The notes under the pieces: generated by a model | What the model saw: only the letters and a program-made list of their open reading frames with translations | The model's database searches: none | Told to the model about the DNA's origin: nothing | Shown here: piece by piece, positions 43,895-57,284 of the stretch | Layout: every line of letters starts with the position of its first letter | Numbering within the stretch: the first letter of the stretch is position 1 | Source: Dermatemys mawii | Lineage: Eukaryota > Chordata > Testudines > Dermatemydidae | Length of the DNA stretch: 64,000 nt | Direction: 5' to 3' | Assembly: GCA_007922305.1 (NCBI GenBank) | Contig: ML677333.1 | Span: 14,065,364-14,129,363, forward strand | Translations under genes and position numbers: made by a program

Positions 43895-44180
43895 TAAGTT
43901 CTTAGAATATACTGGGGACAACTTTTTTGTTTCAGAAAGTGGCATAAGTAACGAGGGGGACAGCCATTTTAGACTTCATTCTGACCAACAGGGAATTGGT
44001 GGTTAGTCTGAAGGTGGAAGGCAACCTGGGTGAAAGTGATCATGAAATCATTATTTCATGATCCTAAAGAAAAGAGGGAAAGAGAGCAGCAGAATAATGA
44101 CAATGGACTTGGGGAAAAAACAGACTTTAATAAACTCAGACAATTTGTAGGTAAGACTCCCTGGGAAGAAAAACAGATAG
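43895..44180 (+). mobile_element. CR1 LINE ORF2 fragment
   Basis: 'acgagggggacagccattttagacttcattctgaccaacagggaattggt' and 'gaaggcaacctgggtgaaagtgatcatgaaatc' match the endonuclease-to-RT region of CR1 ORF2. Stops are present in all frames. Confidence 0.6.
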
Positions 44181-44367
44181 GCTGGAGTGTCAGAGAACTG
44201 ACACACACCCTAGCAGCAAAGCTCTCGCTTGCTGAGGCAGAGTGGGAACAGTGGCTTACACCTCTGGCTGTTTTGAGCAGAACATCACAATGAGAAGCAA
44301 GGCAGTGGACAATGGGTCCCACAAGTTAAATGTAGACCTGTTCCATCTATCAATTCTGAAGCTATAG

Positions 44368-44607
44368 CAGGGGTAGGCAAACGTTTTGGCCTGAGGGCCA
44401 CATCGGGGTTCCAAAATTGTATGGAGGGCCAGGTAGAGAAGGCCCCTCCCCCTATCTGATGCCCACCCACTTTCTGACAGGGAAGGCAGGGAGAGGGGAT
44501 GGCAGGGAGGAGCTGGGGGTAGCCGCCCCAGCTGGGAGCTCGGTGGGATGAACAAAATTAGCTTGCGGGCCGGGTGTGGCCCACGGGCCGTAGTTTGCCC
44601 ACACCTG
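44368..44607. mobile_element. hAT MITE
   Basis: Ends CAGGGGTAGGCAAACG and 'tagtttgcccacacctg' are inverted. The interior has 'ggcctgagggccacatcggggttcc' and 'gcgggccgggtgtggcccacgggcc'. Flanks AGCTATAG and AACTATCG match at 6 of 8 bases. Confidence 0.8.
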
Positions 44608-45768
44608 AACTATCGTATGCTAGGAGTGCTAGCTCTTGGAAGACATGCTAAACCAAGAAACTATGTGTAACTTTAGCACTCTTGTGGCCAAGAAGATGGA
44701 GTTTGCTCTGCAGGCAGCTCTGGCCAGGAGAAGGTACGGGCAGGAATGCAGCAGGGAAAATCCCTTCCACCCCAGGGGTACCTGTTCCAAACCCCCCAGA
44801 GTGAACATACGCACCAGAAAAGTACAATGGATATAGGACAGGAAATATTTATTTACAGAGGGATGGATGGAGAAAAGCAACAGGGAAATATAGGGCTAGT
44901 GATAAAACAGGGTTGCATTCAACACAAGGCCCCACAGGCCCAGTGGTAGCACAGTCTGAAAGGGCAGACACCAAACAATGTGTCCGCACAGAGTTCAGGA
45001 GACCTGGGCAAAGATCCAGTCCAGTGGTGAGTCTTGGTTGCTCCTGGTTGTCTTTGGCGCCAGTGAACTTTACCCAACAAACCCCTCTGGTGCCCTCTTC
45101 TGCCACTCTCTGAAAAGCCTCACAAAACGACCACCTTCCCACTTAACTAGCCAGCAGCCTCCCTCCTAATTCCCAATGCAGAGTCACAAGCCCCAGTACT
45201 CACAGCCACATGCAGCTCTGGACAGCCGTGATACTGGGTCCAGCTCTGGCCTGTTCTTCTTGGGCAATTCCTCCCTGGCACAGTGCTCCTCCTGTGCTCC
45301 CATCGTGGGGTGTCCCTGCTTGGCCGCACTGTCCTTCCCAGGCTCCAGGCAGGTTCTCCGCTGCTTTACTTTGTGAGGGCCTGCTTGCGGCAACCCTTCT
45401 CTTTCTAGCTTCAAGGCCACTCCCTGGAGTTTCCCTCCTTTTTCTCACTGCTCCGTCTCCCCACTAGGAAAAAGATTTAAAGGTGCCGTGCTTTTTAAAC
45501 CCCAAAGGGGTTACCTATATATTTTGGGGTATTAGCACTTTCCTGATACTCTTCAAAGCCAAACTTGTGTTCATACTCTGCCTATCTCTTTTTGCCCGGA
45601 CTCCATTCCTATTTGGTAAGCTAGTATCCTTTCTAGGGCCTTGCCTGCACGTCAGAACAGAAGCATTTGTAATTTTACCAACTGTATTTGATTGTTATGA
45701 GCACCAGCCTTGCTCGGTCATGTTAAAACCCTTGCATGCTTTCCCCACACTGTAGTAACACTGTCTTC
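44608..45768. other. Intergenic, no gene recognised
   Basis: Many overlapping open frames at 44.9-45.5 kb on both strands reflect GC-richer sequence, possibly an old LTR-type repeat. No family signature was seen. Confidence 0.4.
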
Positions 45769-45891
45769 TAAGGTGACCAGATGTCCCGATTTTATAGGGA
45801 CACTCCCGATTTTGGGGTATTTTTCTTGTAAAGGCACCTATTACCTCCCTCCCCCCTCCTGATTTTTCACATTTGCTGTCTGGTCACCCTA
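45769..45891 (+). mobile_element. hAT MITE, 'GGGTGACCAGA' family, copy 3
   Basis: 123 bp from TAAGGTGACCAGA to TCTGGTCACCCTA. It is flanked by a perfect 8-bp duplication CTGTCTTC (45761-45768 and 45892-45899). Confidence 0.92.
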
Positions 45892-46770
45892 CTGTCTTCA
45901 GCCGTCTCAGTCACAATACTTATCCACTAGATCCCAGCACAGTGCATTCTGGGAGATTTCAAAAGGCCACCAATGCACTGTGGGACAGCAGAGAGAGGAG
46001 TGGTTGAATTAGTGCAATTAGTATTAGTCCATACTGGCACTATAATAGCCCTGGCTGAAATGATTGGGACTGATACATAGTCCTGTTGAGTATAAGTCTT
46101 GTACACTCCAAGCAATATTTAGCATCCTCAGAAATTCCTTGGAGCATTTCTGTGAGAGGAGTATTGCAAGCATTGTACAGGGAACAAAATGGCACTGTCT
46201 ATAAAGAAGACAAGGCTCAAGTCACTTTTCCTTCTCCCTCCCTCCTACACTGCTACCCACCAGCCTTTTCCTGGTGTAGCATTTATGTTTCTGTGTATAT
46301 TAAGTCCAGGGGGTGAATATTTTACAAACTGAACTATCCTGACTGTGTAAAGATGTAAATACACACTTGGCTCATTACCTCAATTGATGCAGAAACATGA
46401 GACTTTTATGAGAACAGGAAAAAGGCCACTCTGACCATAATATTGAATAGCAAAAATGGCCCTCTCCAGAATTAAGGTGGCTATATCCACGCATCTGTTG
46501 TCCACAAAGATCTTCAGATAATTATAACAATGTTAATCCTTAATTCATGTGTTTTCATAATTACAATCTAATTCTTACTCGGCATAAAAGTCTAACAGAA
46601 TATCATGTTAATTGTGGCTTAAAAGCTATAGTACGAAACTGAATGGCATTGCAGTTCCCCCTTAGTTGCAGCCTCTCTTGGTAGAAAACAAGAGCTATTC
46701 CATGCCCTAATAGTTTGAATTCACTATATCTACAGCACCTATCCAGGCTCTGATAGCTAGATGCTGAAGG
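45892..46770. other. Intergenic, no gene recognised
   Basis: Nothing recognised. Confidence 0.45.
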
Positions 46771-46975
46771 CAGGGGTTCTCAAACTGGGGGTCACAAGGT
46801 TATTACCTGAGGGGTCATGAGCTGTCAGTCTCCACCCCAAACCTTACTTTGCCTCCAGCATTTATAATGGTGTTAAATTAAAAAAAAACACTTTTTTATA
46901 TATTTATTAGGAGGGTCACACTCAGAGGCTTGCTATGTGAAAGGGGTCACCAGTATAAAAGTTTGAGGATCACTG
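46771..46975. mobile_element. hAT MITE
   Basis: Ends CAGGGGTTCTCAAACTGGGG and 'aaaagtttgaggatcactg' are inverted. The interior has 'gaggggtcatgagctgtcag' and 'aaaggggtcaccag'. Flanks GCTGAAGG and GCTTAAGA match at 6 of 8 bases if the last G is shared. Confidence 0.75.
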
Positions 46976-47496
46976 CTTAAGAGCCTGTTTGTTGCAGATA
47001 AGCCAACCCGCTAATTATGTTACTTGTCTATCAAGTTTTTACAAAACGAAAAGACTGTCAGAAGACAAATAGAAAACTAGTAGGAATATTTAAGACATTT
47101 TCAGGGCAAGTGTCTGAGTTGTTTTTGAGCGCTCTAAGGGTTAATGATGTGCACCCAGTGCTATGGAGAGAAGTATGCTAAGAGGAGGAGCCAAGAGAAA
47201 GCTAGCAACCAGAGTCAGAAAGATTTTAATTACATACACAGCTATTAGACTTGACTGCAGTTATGAGATTCCCCTCCCAGCTCGCCCTGATGGCATAATT
47301 GGTGTTTACTAGAGATAGATCATCTCTTACACAGACAAGGTAATAGTGTGTTTGTTATTTATACAATACATACAGAATACTTTTGGGATATGCACAAATG
47401 TTATGTAAACTGAGTTTTTTAATCTCCCATTTTAAAATAAACATTAGCATGAAGTCACAGCCTAAGACCTGCACTTAGTTCTGAACAATACAGTAG
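46976..47496. other. Intergenic, no gene recognised
   Basis: Nothing recognised. Confidence 0.45.
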
Positions 47497-48738
47497 GGGC
47501 ATGGCTACACTTGCAGATGTAGAACGCTGTGAGTTAAACCAGTCTTCAGAGAGCGCAATAGGGAAAGTCCTGCAGTCTGTCCACACTGACAGCTGCAAGT
47601 GTACAGGCGTGGCCACATTTGCGGCACTTTCAGCGGCATTGGGAGCAGAGCATTAGGGGCAGCTATCCCACAGAGCACCTCTTCCCATTCTGGTGCTTGT
47701 GGGAAGGGAGCAAGGCGTTCTGGGTCCTGTCCCAACACCTCATGATTCATCGGTTCACATCCCAGCAATCCCTGTGCTTCTGTCCACGTTTGGCATCATC
47801 TTTCAACGTTTTTGTACTGCATGCTGTCTTCCCTTTTGGTCTCTGAGAATGGAGTCCGCACTGCTAAGGAATATGCTGACGAATCTCACCAGCACATCAT
47901 GTTTGACAGTTAGTTCGTAAGACCCAAACGGACAGTGAGGACTCTGAAGGTATCAACTGGAGTAACGCATATGACACGAGATTGCTTGTGGCATTCACGG
48001 GCGTACTCGCCACTTTTGGGCTTGGGGAAACAAGCACTGCGTGGTGGGATCACATTATCATGCATGTCTGGGATGATGATCAGTGGCTGCAGAACTGTTG
48101 AATGAGAAAAGCCACTTTAATGGGACATTGATGAGCTTTCCCCGACCCTGCAGCGCAAGGACATGAGACTGAGAGCTGCCCTGTTGGTGGAGAAGTTGGT
48201 GGCTATTGCAATCTGGAATCTGGCAACTTCAGACAGCTACAGATCAGTCGCTTTTGAGTGGGAAAGTCGACTGTTAGAATTGTGTTGATGCAGGTTGTAG
48301 GGCCATTAATCACATCCTGCTCAGAAGAACCATGACTCTGGGTAATGTGCAGTCCGTTGTGGCTGGTTTTGCACAAATAGGTTTCTCTAACTGCAGAGTG
48401 GCGATAGATGGGAAGTATATTCCAATTTTGGCACCGGCCCACCTAGCCTCCAAGTATGTTAATCAGAAGGGTTATTTCTCTATGGTTCTCCAGGCACTTG
48501 TGGATCACTGTGGGCATTTCATTGACATTAACGCAGGCTGGCCCGGAAAGGTACATGACACTTGCATCTTCCGGAACACTGGCCTGTTCAGGAAGCTGCA
48601 ACCGGGGCTTTTTTCCCAGACCAGTAGATCACAGTAGGGGAAGTCGAAATGCCCATTGTGATCCTTGGAGACCCCCGCTTACCCTTTAATGCACGGGGCT
48701 GCTTTAATGCGCTCTAACTCGCAAGGGTAGCCATGCCC
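47497..48738 (+). mobile_element. Harbinger DNA transposon, degenerate
   Basis: 1242 bp with inverted ends GGGGCATGGCTACACTTG and 'caagggtagccatgccc'. The 3-bp flanks are TAG at the left and TAA at the right, in line with the TAA/TTA target of PIF/Harbinger elements after one change. It contains the transposase remnant at 48090-48715. Confidence 0.85.
48090..48715 (+). pseudogene. Harbinger (HARBI1-like) transposase pseudogene
   Basis: The best-preserved frame, 48332-48637, shows 'AIDGKYIPILAP' (first catalytic D), 'ALVDHCGHFIDINAGWPGKVHDTCIFRN' in part (second D in the FIDINAGWPG block) and 'NTGLFRKL'. After a stop at 48635-48637 the family continues in another frame with 'ILGDPRLPFN'-like sequence, where the third acidic block belongs. 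A frame with several stops leads in from about 48090. The DDE nuclease would have cut the terminal repeats. The copy is dead: frame changes, stops, and no companion Myb-like ORF. Confidence 0.82.
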
Positions 48739-51250
48739 TAAGATGAAGGAGTAGTTTGAGTTCTATATCCAGTAATACAAACTAGGAAGTCCAACAAGCA
48801 GTCATCAAAGTTTCAGAACTTAAAAATGATCAGAAATAGACCTGATCTGCAAAGTTTGAATCCAGACTTTCCCAATATTCAGATCCAAGGCTCTGGTTCA
48901 GGCTCTTCTCTCCATATGATAGTAATTAATTTATATTGTAGAGAGGAAAACAGGAAACAGACCTTTCAGCCCAACTGGACTTTCCTCTGGAAGAGTTGAT
49001 ATGGCCTGAGAGATTTTTGGTTGCGGGCACGAATAAATATGAGGCCTAAGTAATAATTTGAGAGAAGGCAGATTCAGGGCTGTTCTTATAATAGCTTTGG
49101 TGCTAGTTAAATAGTTTATCAAACTCAGATAGTTATCCTTTAATGTATTTATTGTACTGTGGTTTTCATTAGAGCTGAACAAACAGTGGAATGATTTCTG
49201 CAAATTCAGAATTAAGTTTTGATTTCGTGTGCTCATGTCACTCTCCTCTTAGCTTCCTGTGAATATTTGAGTGCTTGAGCTTTATCAGCCTGAAAACTTA
49301 TGAAATGTAAAGATTACACTTTGATATCAATTTCCAAGAGTCTATTTGGGTGTAAAATGTCCACATTTTTAAGTTATATAACACACAGTTCAGGGAACAG
49401 ACACTAGTGGACACGACTTACTTGAGTAGCTAACCCAGCGCAGCGTGAATTAAAAAACTCACACCTAACAGTTGAGCCACAGGATGAAAGGATAAGAGCC
49501 TGAATATTCAAACTGAGTGCAATTGTCTTGGAAAGACAGAGGGAATTTCTAGTTCCCTCCCATGCAGGTAAATTTTTATTCTTGTCCTTGTTCTAGGCTA
49601 TTTCTGCACTATGGACCGCTGCAGCTGTGTTACTGTAAGGTCTCCTGTGTAGCTGCTCTGTGTTGGCACCAACATATGGTGCTGTCTGCACCAACGCTTT
49701 TGTCAGTGAAACTTATGTGGGTCAGGGGGTGGGGGGAAGGGGGAGTTTTTTTCACACCCCAACTGACAAAAGTTTTGGAGCAAAAGTGCTAGCATAGCCA
49801 AAGCCCTGATCCAACACACTGTATTTACTGGACTACGTGTTTCATATGAAACTGATGAATAGTTTGGGGTGGAGAATGTGTGAGTAAAGGGGCTGAGTAC
49901 AGCTTGCTTTTATGGGGCCATATTATACAGGAATATTCAGAGTCTGACATGGTATTAGTGAAACTTTTGGATTTGCACCATTTTCACTCATTGTAGTACA
50001 AATCCTTATACATTGTTCATCATTTTATGCTCTTGTTTAAAACGTTTTGGCAGTAAAAACACCACGGGCGAGATCCTCCACTGATGTAAATCTGCATAGG
50101 TCCATTGTATTAGGTGACCAGCCATACACTGGAGATAGATGAAGTGAACAAGGTGGGACCAGTAGAGACTCAATTATTCATTCGTCCAAAATTTGCTTGG
50201 CAGATACATGTGAATGATGAATATATTTGAGAAAAATCAGAATTGGTTCACAAACTATTTACTAGACAAAGGAGCTAAATTTGTGCAGAATGCATCTTGT
50301 AATGAATAGTTCAGCCACGTCTAATTTCATAATTGTTCATATGATGTATATTTATCCCTTCGATGCTTCAGAAACATCAAACAGAAGTTTTCTTTTTCTC
50401 CCACTCTATCCAGATTAGACAGTAGGAGCTACCCATAATAATAGACCTCTTCAGTTTCTAGTGTGAACTCCTTCATGTACTGAAAGCCCTGTATTGATGC
50501 TATAGCTTCACAATATTGCAATTACATGTTTCCAAGAACAACTTTTTAAAACATGCAATTTGAAGTGATAGTTTTAACAATTACACTGTATTCAATTAGG
50601 GGAGCTGAACTAATGAGTCATAGCCAATAATCAAGGGCTTTTCTGACAAATGTATATACTGTCCTGTTTAAAGAAAACAAACTTAAGAGGAAGCGAAATA
50701 CAGAGTCCAATCGTAATGTCTTTTCTCAATGACTTCAATGCTAGTTCTTCTGAATAAACACTGAGTGAGGAGCTTAGACCCTGATTCCGCCAAGCCCTCA
50801 TGTCCATTCTTAAAATTAAATGTGTATTTAAAGCTAGGGCTACACTGCAAGTGCTACAGTGGCATAGCTGCAACTACCCCATTATAGTGTAGACGCTTCC
50901 TACACTGACAGAAAGGGTTTTCCATTGACGCAGGTAATCTACTCTCCAAGAGGCAGTAGCTAAATCAATAGAAGAATTCTTCCATCGACCTAGCTGTATC
51001 TAACCATGGCACTCGAGGTACAACATTTTATTTAGTCCTGAGTGATGCAGGTAGGTTGATCTAATTTTTAATTATATACTAGGCTCAAGTTCCACTGAAA
51101 TGTTATTGGTATTGCTTTGTTGAATTAGAGCCTTAAGAATTTAGCCCAAAATAAGTATTAGCTTCATCTGGCCCAGTAGCATGAGCAGGGGTGGAAAATA
51201 ATGCCTAGATCTTCAATTCCACAGATATTGTTAATAGAGATGAGCAACCA
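48739..51250. other. Intergenic with MITE-like stretches
   Basis: About 49595-49805 ('ctatttctgcactatggaccgctgcagc', 'tgacaaaagttttggagcaaaagtgctagcatagccaaagcc') and 50833-51005 ('ctagggctacactgcaagtgctacagtggcatagctg', 'gtgtagacgcttcctacactgacag') read like non-autonomous elements with CTACACTG ends. No gene recognised. Confidence 0.45.
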
Positions 51251-51370
51251 AGTTGGATAAGGCAATTGTGATATTCACTTGATCATTACCTGTTAGGTTC
51301 AGGTAGACAGGGTACTGGACTGGATGAATCTTTAGTCTGACCCAATATGGCCATTCTTGTGTTCTTATGT
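51251..51370 (+). mobile_element. CR1-type LINE 3' end fragment
   Basis: 'gacagggtactggactggatgaatctttagtctgacccaatatggccattcttgtgttcttatgt' is the recurrent 3' end of a CR1-like family. Confidence 0.75.
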
Positions 51371-54300
51371 ACCACTTGAATGGTGGCTTTTCCATTACCT
51401 GCTTGCAATACTTATTTAGGGCCTGCTCCTCCACCATTGAAGTCAACAGGATTTTTGCCATTGCCAGCCAAGAGGCTAGATAGGGATTGAGCTAGTGCTG
51501 AAAGATATAGCAGTCTAATATGGTACTGCTGTCCCCTTTGGCAGCAGTGGTATTGCCAAAATCAACTGTGCAAAAACTACTTTATTTTTTTAAAAGTCTG
51601 AATAATCCATGAGATTTATTTCTGACCTGAAACACACACTTACCCCATGTCCAGGGCACACATCCCATTCTAGGCACATTCACTGAGGCTTCAATTCAAA
51701 TTGCAATGTGTCTTGGAAAGAATAGGAAATCTGCAGGAAAATCCCACGGGAGTGCAGCTAGTTGGCATATGTAAAAAGAGTTAATTCCGATTCATCTGTG
51801 TTAGCAGCTTCCACTCTCCTCAGATTTTTGGCGGGGAGGGGAGGAGGGGAGGCTGGGAATGTGACAGCCCACTTTCAGGTTTTTTTGTAAGAACTCGTAA
51901 AGCATTCCTGAGGAAGGTATTTCAATGCCTGAATCTGTCTGGAAAATCCATGTCTTCTGTCTGTTTTAGAGAAAATCATACATTGGACGTGAAATACTTT
52001 CACATGCTCTGAAAACTGAGCCCGAGTTAGAATTGTTTTTTTCACAGTAGGATTAACAACTGACACAGCAGGATCTTCACATGAATTCTCCGTCTCTGCA
52101 ACTCCTTCTCATGGAGCAGTGCTTCCAGTCAGCCTCTCCTGAATTATATTGCAGAGTGACACCAGAAAACTCCCAGCTCCAAACCTGTCCCCCAGCAATG
52201 TTTTCTATTGCCCAGACCTTTCCTTCTGTGCAGTATATGGACATAGAAAATTCCTTTGAGAATAGTGCCTTTTAGGCGCTACTACGTGCACTGAATTAAA
52301 AACTGTTTTATTTCCAGTGCCCTGGTTTATCCATTCTCAAATCCATAATATTTAGATTTATTTATGGAAACACACACTTTCTATTAGAATGTATCTAAAT
52401 TAGTATAGTTTTTATATGAACAATAGCATCTTTCTTCAGATATATTACGCTTTATTTTATTACTATTAATGAATAAAATATTTTGAAGCATACATTTAAC
52501 TGTTTGGACCACCAGACTAACTTTTCCTAATGAGAAAGGCCTCTTGTAAGGATCTCCTAATAGCATAAGTAAAATAAGTCAAATAATAGTTAAAACCAAT
52601 ATCAAGACAATCAGGCTAGAGGTAATGGAGTACACAGAAAGGTCACAGGGATTGTTCTGCATTCAGGTTTTATCTAGTAGTGCAGACAGCCTCTTTTCAA
52701 TGTTAATCTCTTGGTATAATCAAAAGCGACCTCCTTTTCCAGTTCACACACTGAAGTCATTACACAGCTATCCCCAGTTGCCAAGTGCCTTATTAAAAAT
52801 TAGATGATATTAAAATTATCTGCAGCGGAGTTCAAAGTACACAAATTTCTAGCCAATAAATAGCCAGAAAATGTGTTTTCCCCACTTAGCTACTTTAAAA
52901 ATACAAATTTTTCTCTTGATTTTCAACAGCTTTGTTTGCACGGTAATGTGATGCGGTATCCTCTAGCCTATTCCCTTCTGTAAACAATTGTTTGCGGTTG
53001 CTATCAATATGGTTTAACATTCTCATACATGAGAAGCTGCTGTTTGAGTAATCTGAGCTCTTCTGGGTGAGGCTAGAATGGCAACTGTAGCAGATTAAGA
53101 TGTGTGTCTTCATTAGCATTCTCATTAGTATTATTCACTTCAGTGGGAGCAGGCCCAGGATAAGGTAGAAGTTAAGATAAATGCCCCTGAAGCTATCATC
53201 TAGACATAGCAATCGTTACAATGTTTAAAAAATGCCTCATAATTTAAAGTGTTTACAATGAGGCAGGTCACCTGCTGGTGTCTTGTCATAGCTCCGTCAA
53301 TGCAGCTAGGACAGTTGGCACCAGCAAAGGATCTTTCCCTCGGGATGGGGAAGACCTTGGTTCAGAAATGAGTCAGAAGGAGTTGAGCCTTTGCTGAGGT
53401 GGTACGGAAGCCTTCCTAGTATAAAAATCTTCCCATGAATTTTAGGGCCAGCTGCTGAGCTGCCCTAAAGAGGGCAGGGCACTGCTGAAGAGTGGGGGTG
53501 CAAAGGACCAGTTTGCACCCGTACACCTTGGAGTCAGTTCTGTGCTGGCCAGGTCCCTGGTATAGTTTATAGCAGCTTCTTGTGCTGCAAAAGGAAAGAG
53601 TGGTGAGAAATAAGTAGCTCCAAAACAAAGAGACAAACTAGAGCTGAGCAAAGCAAAAAAGTGGTTTCAGGGCTGTATTTGTCACTTCTCTTCTGAGCTG
53701 CCATTTTCCTGCTTTATGGAAAAGCAGAAACAGCAAGAAAAACATTGGAAGTCCTGAATCAGAAAAGGCAAACGGACTCAAAGAATTATTCTGTTCAGGC
53801 TTGGAAACATCCTCTTGGCTGCTTTGGATCCCAAGAGCCATTGTGAAAAATAGCTGCCAGCTAGCACAGAAATGCAAATGTCTGGCACTCTGTGAGCTAT
53901 GCCAGCTGTGGTAGCAAAAAGAGAATGTGGCCAGTGACCCTAACCCAACCACACTGTAGGATGTCAGCTGCATGTTGTTCTCCACCTCCTTTTTTTCTAC
54001 CTCTGGAGCCCTAAGAAGTCTTCTGCATCATTAAACTTTAGAGATAATTTTGAAGACCATGACAATGCCAGCTGATGCCTCTCATGCACACTGCCTGACT
54101 CAGTCAACTACATGGGAAAATTGAAGGGCATCAGTTGCCTTGTAATTTTACAAATTGTACCAAGTTGTCAAGGGCCATGTAACTATGATTCTGTGTATTG
54201 CTCCTTAAAACTCCTGGGGCCAAATTCAACTCTGGTATAACTCCTTTAGCTCTAATGGTGATACACAGGGATACATTTAGCTCAGCATGTCTGCCAAAGG

Positions 54301-55360
54301 ACAAAGACTGTGAGACGATTTGAGAAAGAGGATCTCACAGAGAGCCAGGCTCTGCTTTCTCTTACGTGGCGATCTTGTATGTGTTCGTGTTTTGCTTTGT
54401 TTTTCTTTTCCTTGATCCTGCACACATCTGGCTGTTAGTTTATGGAAATCATGAGTGATCGTATCCAATTTCTTTCTTTCGTCACCCAGATCTCCACTTC
54501 AAGTGAAAATCCTGGATCTTACTGATATTTTTTTCCTGAGTATAATATTGCTGTCCCTTTTATAAGGGAAATTGGCTATATTGGACTAATGGAGCAGGGT
54601 GGATTTAGAAAGGAAAAAAATAAATCTATAAACATCAGATATGTTAAAAATAAAATCTTGAACACTGTGATGGGAATTAACAGTTCAGGATAATATGCAT
54701 GACCTAACAGAAATCACTGTTGTTGACATTAAAAAGAAAAGAGCTTCTTCAATAGGAATCCAGTTATTGGAAAAACTAAAAGACTAACATTTGCTCAGCA
54801 GTCTTGCAAGGAGAATAAATATAATCCAACATATCTGCTAAGCAGATGTATAATTATGCTGAACTACAAGAGATTGATTAGCAAGGACTGAATGGGATCT
54901 GAAAGTTTAGTATGAACTGTGTCAAATTTGGATTAGGAATAGTTGGGTGTACACTGAGTTACTGAAAGGAAAAGCTGAATTCCTCCCTGGTGTTACTCCA
55001 CTGACGATCCATTGAACTCTATGAAGCCAGTGGAGTGTTGTGGGACATGCTTAACTGCAGCTGCTGTTGCTATAGTCTCGCCACACCTTTCTGTTGTGGA
55101 AGTCGACGTAAGAACTCTCTGCATCTTCCATCCACTATTTCTAATTTCCCTAGTTGTATGGCACCAGTTTGATACAAAGAGTTTTAAGGTTTGGCCAACA
55201 GGACTATTTTCCCTGAAAGAATCCAGAGCTGAAAACAATCCATTGCACTGTTGTTACTTTTTCCATTAGAGGACATCAAAGCACGGAGGTAATAAAACAG
55301 TCCATAAAATAAATCAATAATAAATCCTCATTTTACAGAAATGGAAAGTGAGGTAGAGAA
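51371..55360. other. Intergenic, no gene recognised
   Basis: About 4 kb that is mainly AT-rich and lower in obvious repeats than its surroundings. Short open frames have no family signature. This is the quietest part of the window. Confidence 0.5.
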
Positions 55361-55435
55361 GTCCAGACCCTCAAAGGTATTTAGGCAACTAACTCCATTG
55401 ATTTCGGCGAGAATTAGATGCCTAAATATCTATGG
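55361..55435. repeat. Decayed palindromic repeat
   Basis: 'ccctcaaaggtatttaggcaactaactccattgatttcggcgagaattagatgcctaaatat': the left 'atttaggcaactaa' and right 'ttagatgcctaaat' are inverted. This resembles a common short palindromic repeat of turtle DNA. Confidence 0.55.
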
Positions 55436-55689
55436 GGACTAGAGAAATTAACAGACTTCTCCAAATTCATTTAGGGAGTCTTTAGTAAGGCTAGGAGTAG
55501 AACAGAATATTTCCAGACTTCCATAACACTGACTAAAACATTAGTTTGAGACAGCCATGTAATTACTATCCATTAGATTACAATGAGAGCAAAAACATGG
55601 CATGCACTTTTCAAATACGCAGGAAGACATAAGGATGATCACACTCTTTTCATTCCACTAGTATCTCTGTTAAACATAAGCTATTGAAG

Positions 55690-57000
55690 TCAGACATTTT
55701 TAAATCAGCAGGTCCTGATCACTTGCATCCAAGAGTTTTAAAAGAACTGGTTGAGGACCTCGCTGGACTATTAATGTTGATTTCCAAAAACTCTTGAAGC
55801 ACTGAGGAAGATCCAGAAGATTGGAAGAAAGCTAATGTTGTCATGCCAATTTTTTTAAAGGGTAAATAAGATGATATGGGTAATTATAACCTTTTCAGTC
55901 TGACATCAATCCTGGGCAGGATAATGGAGCTGGTGATATGGCACTCAATTAATAAAGAATTAATGAAAGGTAATGTAATTAATACAAATCAACATGGGCT
56001 TATGGAAAACAGATCCTGTTCAACTTTTTTTTTAACTCTATTACAAGTTTTGTTTAAAAAGATAATGATGTAATAGACTTCTCTCTCACATTTGACTTGA
56101 TACTAAATGATATTTTGATTACAAAACTAGACCAATATAAAATGTACACAGCAAATGGATTAAAATCTGGTTAACTGATAGGTCTCAAAATGTAACTGTA
56201 AATGGTGAAATTATCATTGAGCAGTTTCCAGTGGGGTCCTGAATGGATCGGTTCTTGGATCTATGCTATTTAACATCTTTATCAATGACCTGGAAGAACA
56301 CACAAAATCATCATTGATAAAGTTTGCAGATGACACAACAATTAGGGGAATGGTAAATAATGGAGAGGATAGATCACTGATTCAGAGCAAAGTGACTCAC
56401 TTGATAAACTGTGCACATGCAAACAATGTCTTTTTAATACAGCTAAATGTAAATATATGCATCCAGGAACAAAGTATATAGGCCATACTGGGTGGGGGAC
56501 TGTGTCTTGGCAAGCAGTGATTCTGAAAAGGATTTGGGGGCCTTGATTCATAATCAGTTGAACATGAGCTCCCCGTGTGATGCTGTGGCAAAAAGAGCTA
56601 ATGCGATCTTGGGATGCATAAACAGGAGCATCTCAAGTAGAAGTAGAAAGGTTATTTTACCTCTGTATTTGCTCTGGTGTGACTCACTGGAGGGCATGGC
56701 TCAGTGTTCACAATGCCCTCCCTGTCAGTGCCCAGGCCAGGGAAACTAATGATTCAACCAGCAGACCAAATTCGGTAATGAATCCTGGTCATGTGCACAT
56801 TGCGCATATGCACACAAGGTGGTTGATAAATTGGAGAGGATTCAGAGAAAAGCCATGAGAATGGCTAAAGGATTAGAAAACAAGCCTTATGGTGATAAAC
56901 TCAAAGAGCTCAATCTACTGAGGTTAACAAAGAGAAGCTCGATTACAGTATAAAATATCTATTTGTTCTAACTTGGAAAAAAGATATGATCCCCTCCATT
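55690..57000 (+). mobile_element. CR1-like LINE, ORF2 RT region, degenerate
   Basis: The plus-strand translation contains 'KELVEDLAGLL', 'EDWKKANVV', 'PIFLKGK', 'SILGRIMELV', 'NQHGLMENRSC', 'LLFNIFINDLEEH' and 'LIKFADDTTI' (the catalytic FADD). Then come 'SSDSEKDLGALIHNQL' and the 'ANAILGCINRSI' block. Several stops and frameshifts break it. The 3' part runs to 'ctcaatctactgaggttaac' near 56930. Confidence 0.85.
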
Positions 57001-57284
57001 GTATAATGAAAAGTAAAATACTGGCAATCCCTTGCAAATGGACTTGGGCTGCTATTCTTCTTCCTTTCCTTATTGCCCCACATGTAGCCACCTGCAGCCC
57101 TCTGCCAATAACACACTCCAGAAATAGCATCGAGCCACAGAGGGTGTAGTAGGCCCCATGGGGATGAGCTGGGAATACATAGCATGTTACACTGGGAAAC
57201 CCAAGTGATTTACACTAGGAAAAGTGGCAAAAATTACTGGGCACACCACATACGCATTTAAGGGGTATGGGCCTGGAACAGCAC
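57001..57284. other. Intergenic, no gene recognised
   Basis: Nothing recognised. Confidence 0.4.

Noticed and set aside
44029..44053. GATCATGAAAT/ATTTCATGATC palindrome as an operator or MITE
   Set aside because: It lies inside a CR1 ORF2 fragment whose family sequence already has near-palindromic text there.
44849..45467. Cluster of overlapping open frames on both strands as a gene
   Set aside because: Frames are open in several phases at once because the DNA is GC-richer; no motif supports any of them.
55012..55269. 85-codon open frame as a peptide gene
   Set aside because: No signal peptide pattern or conserved motif; a minus-strand frame of similar length overlaps it.
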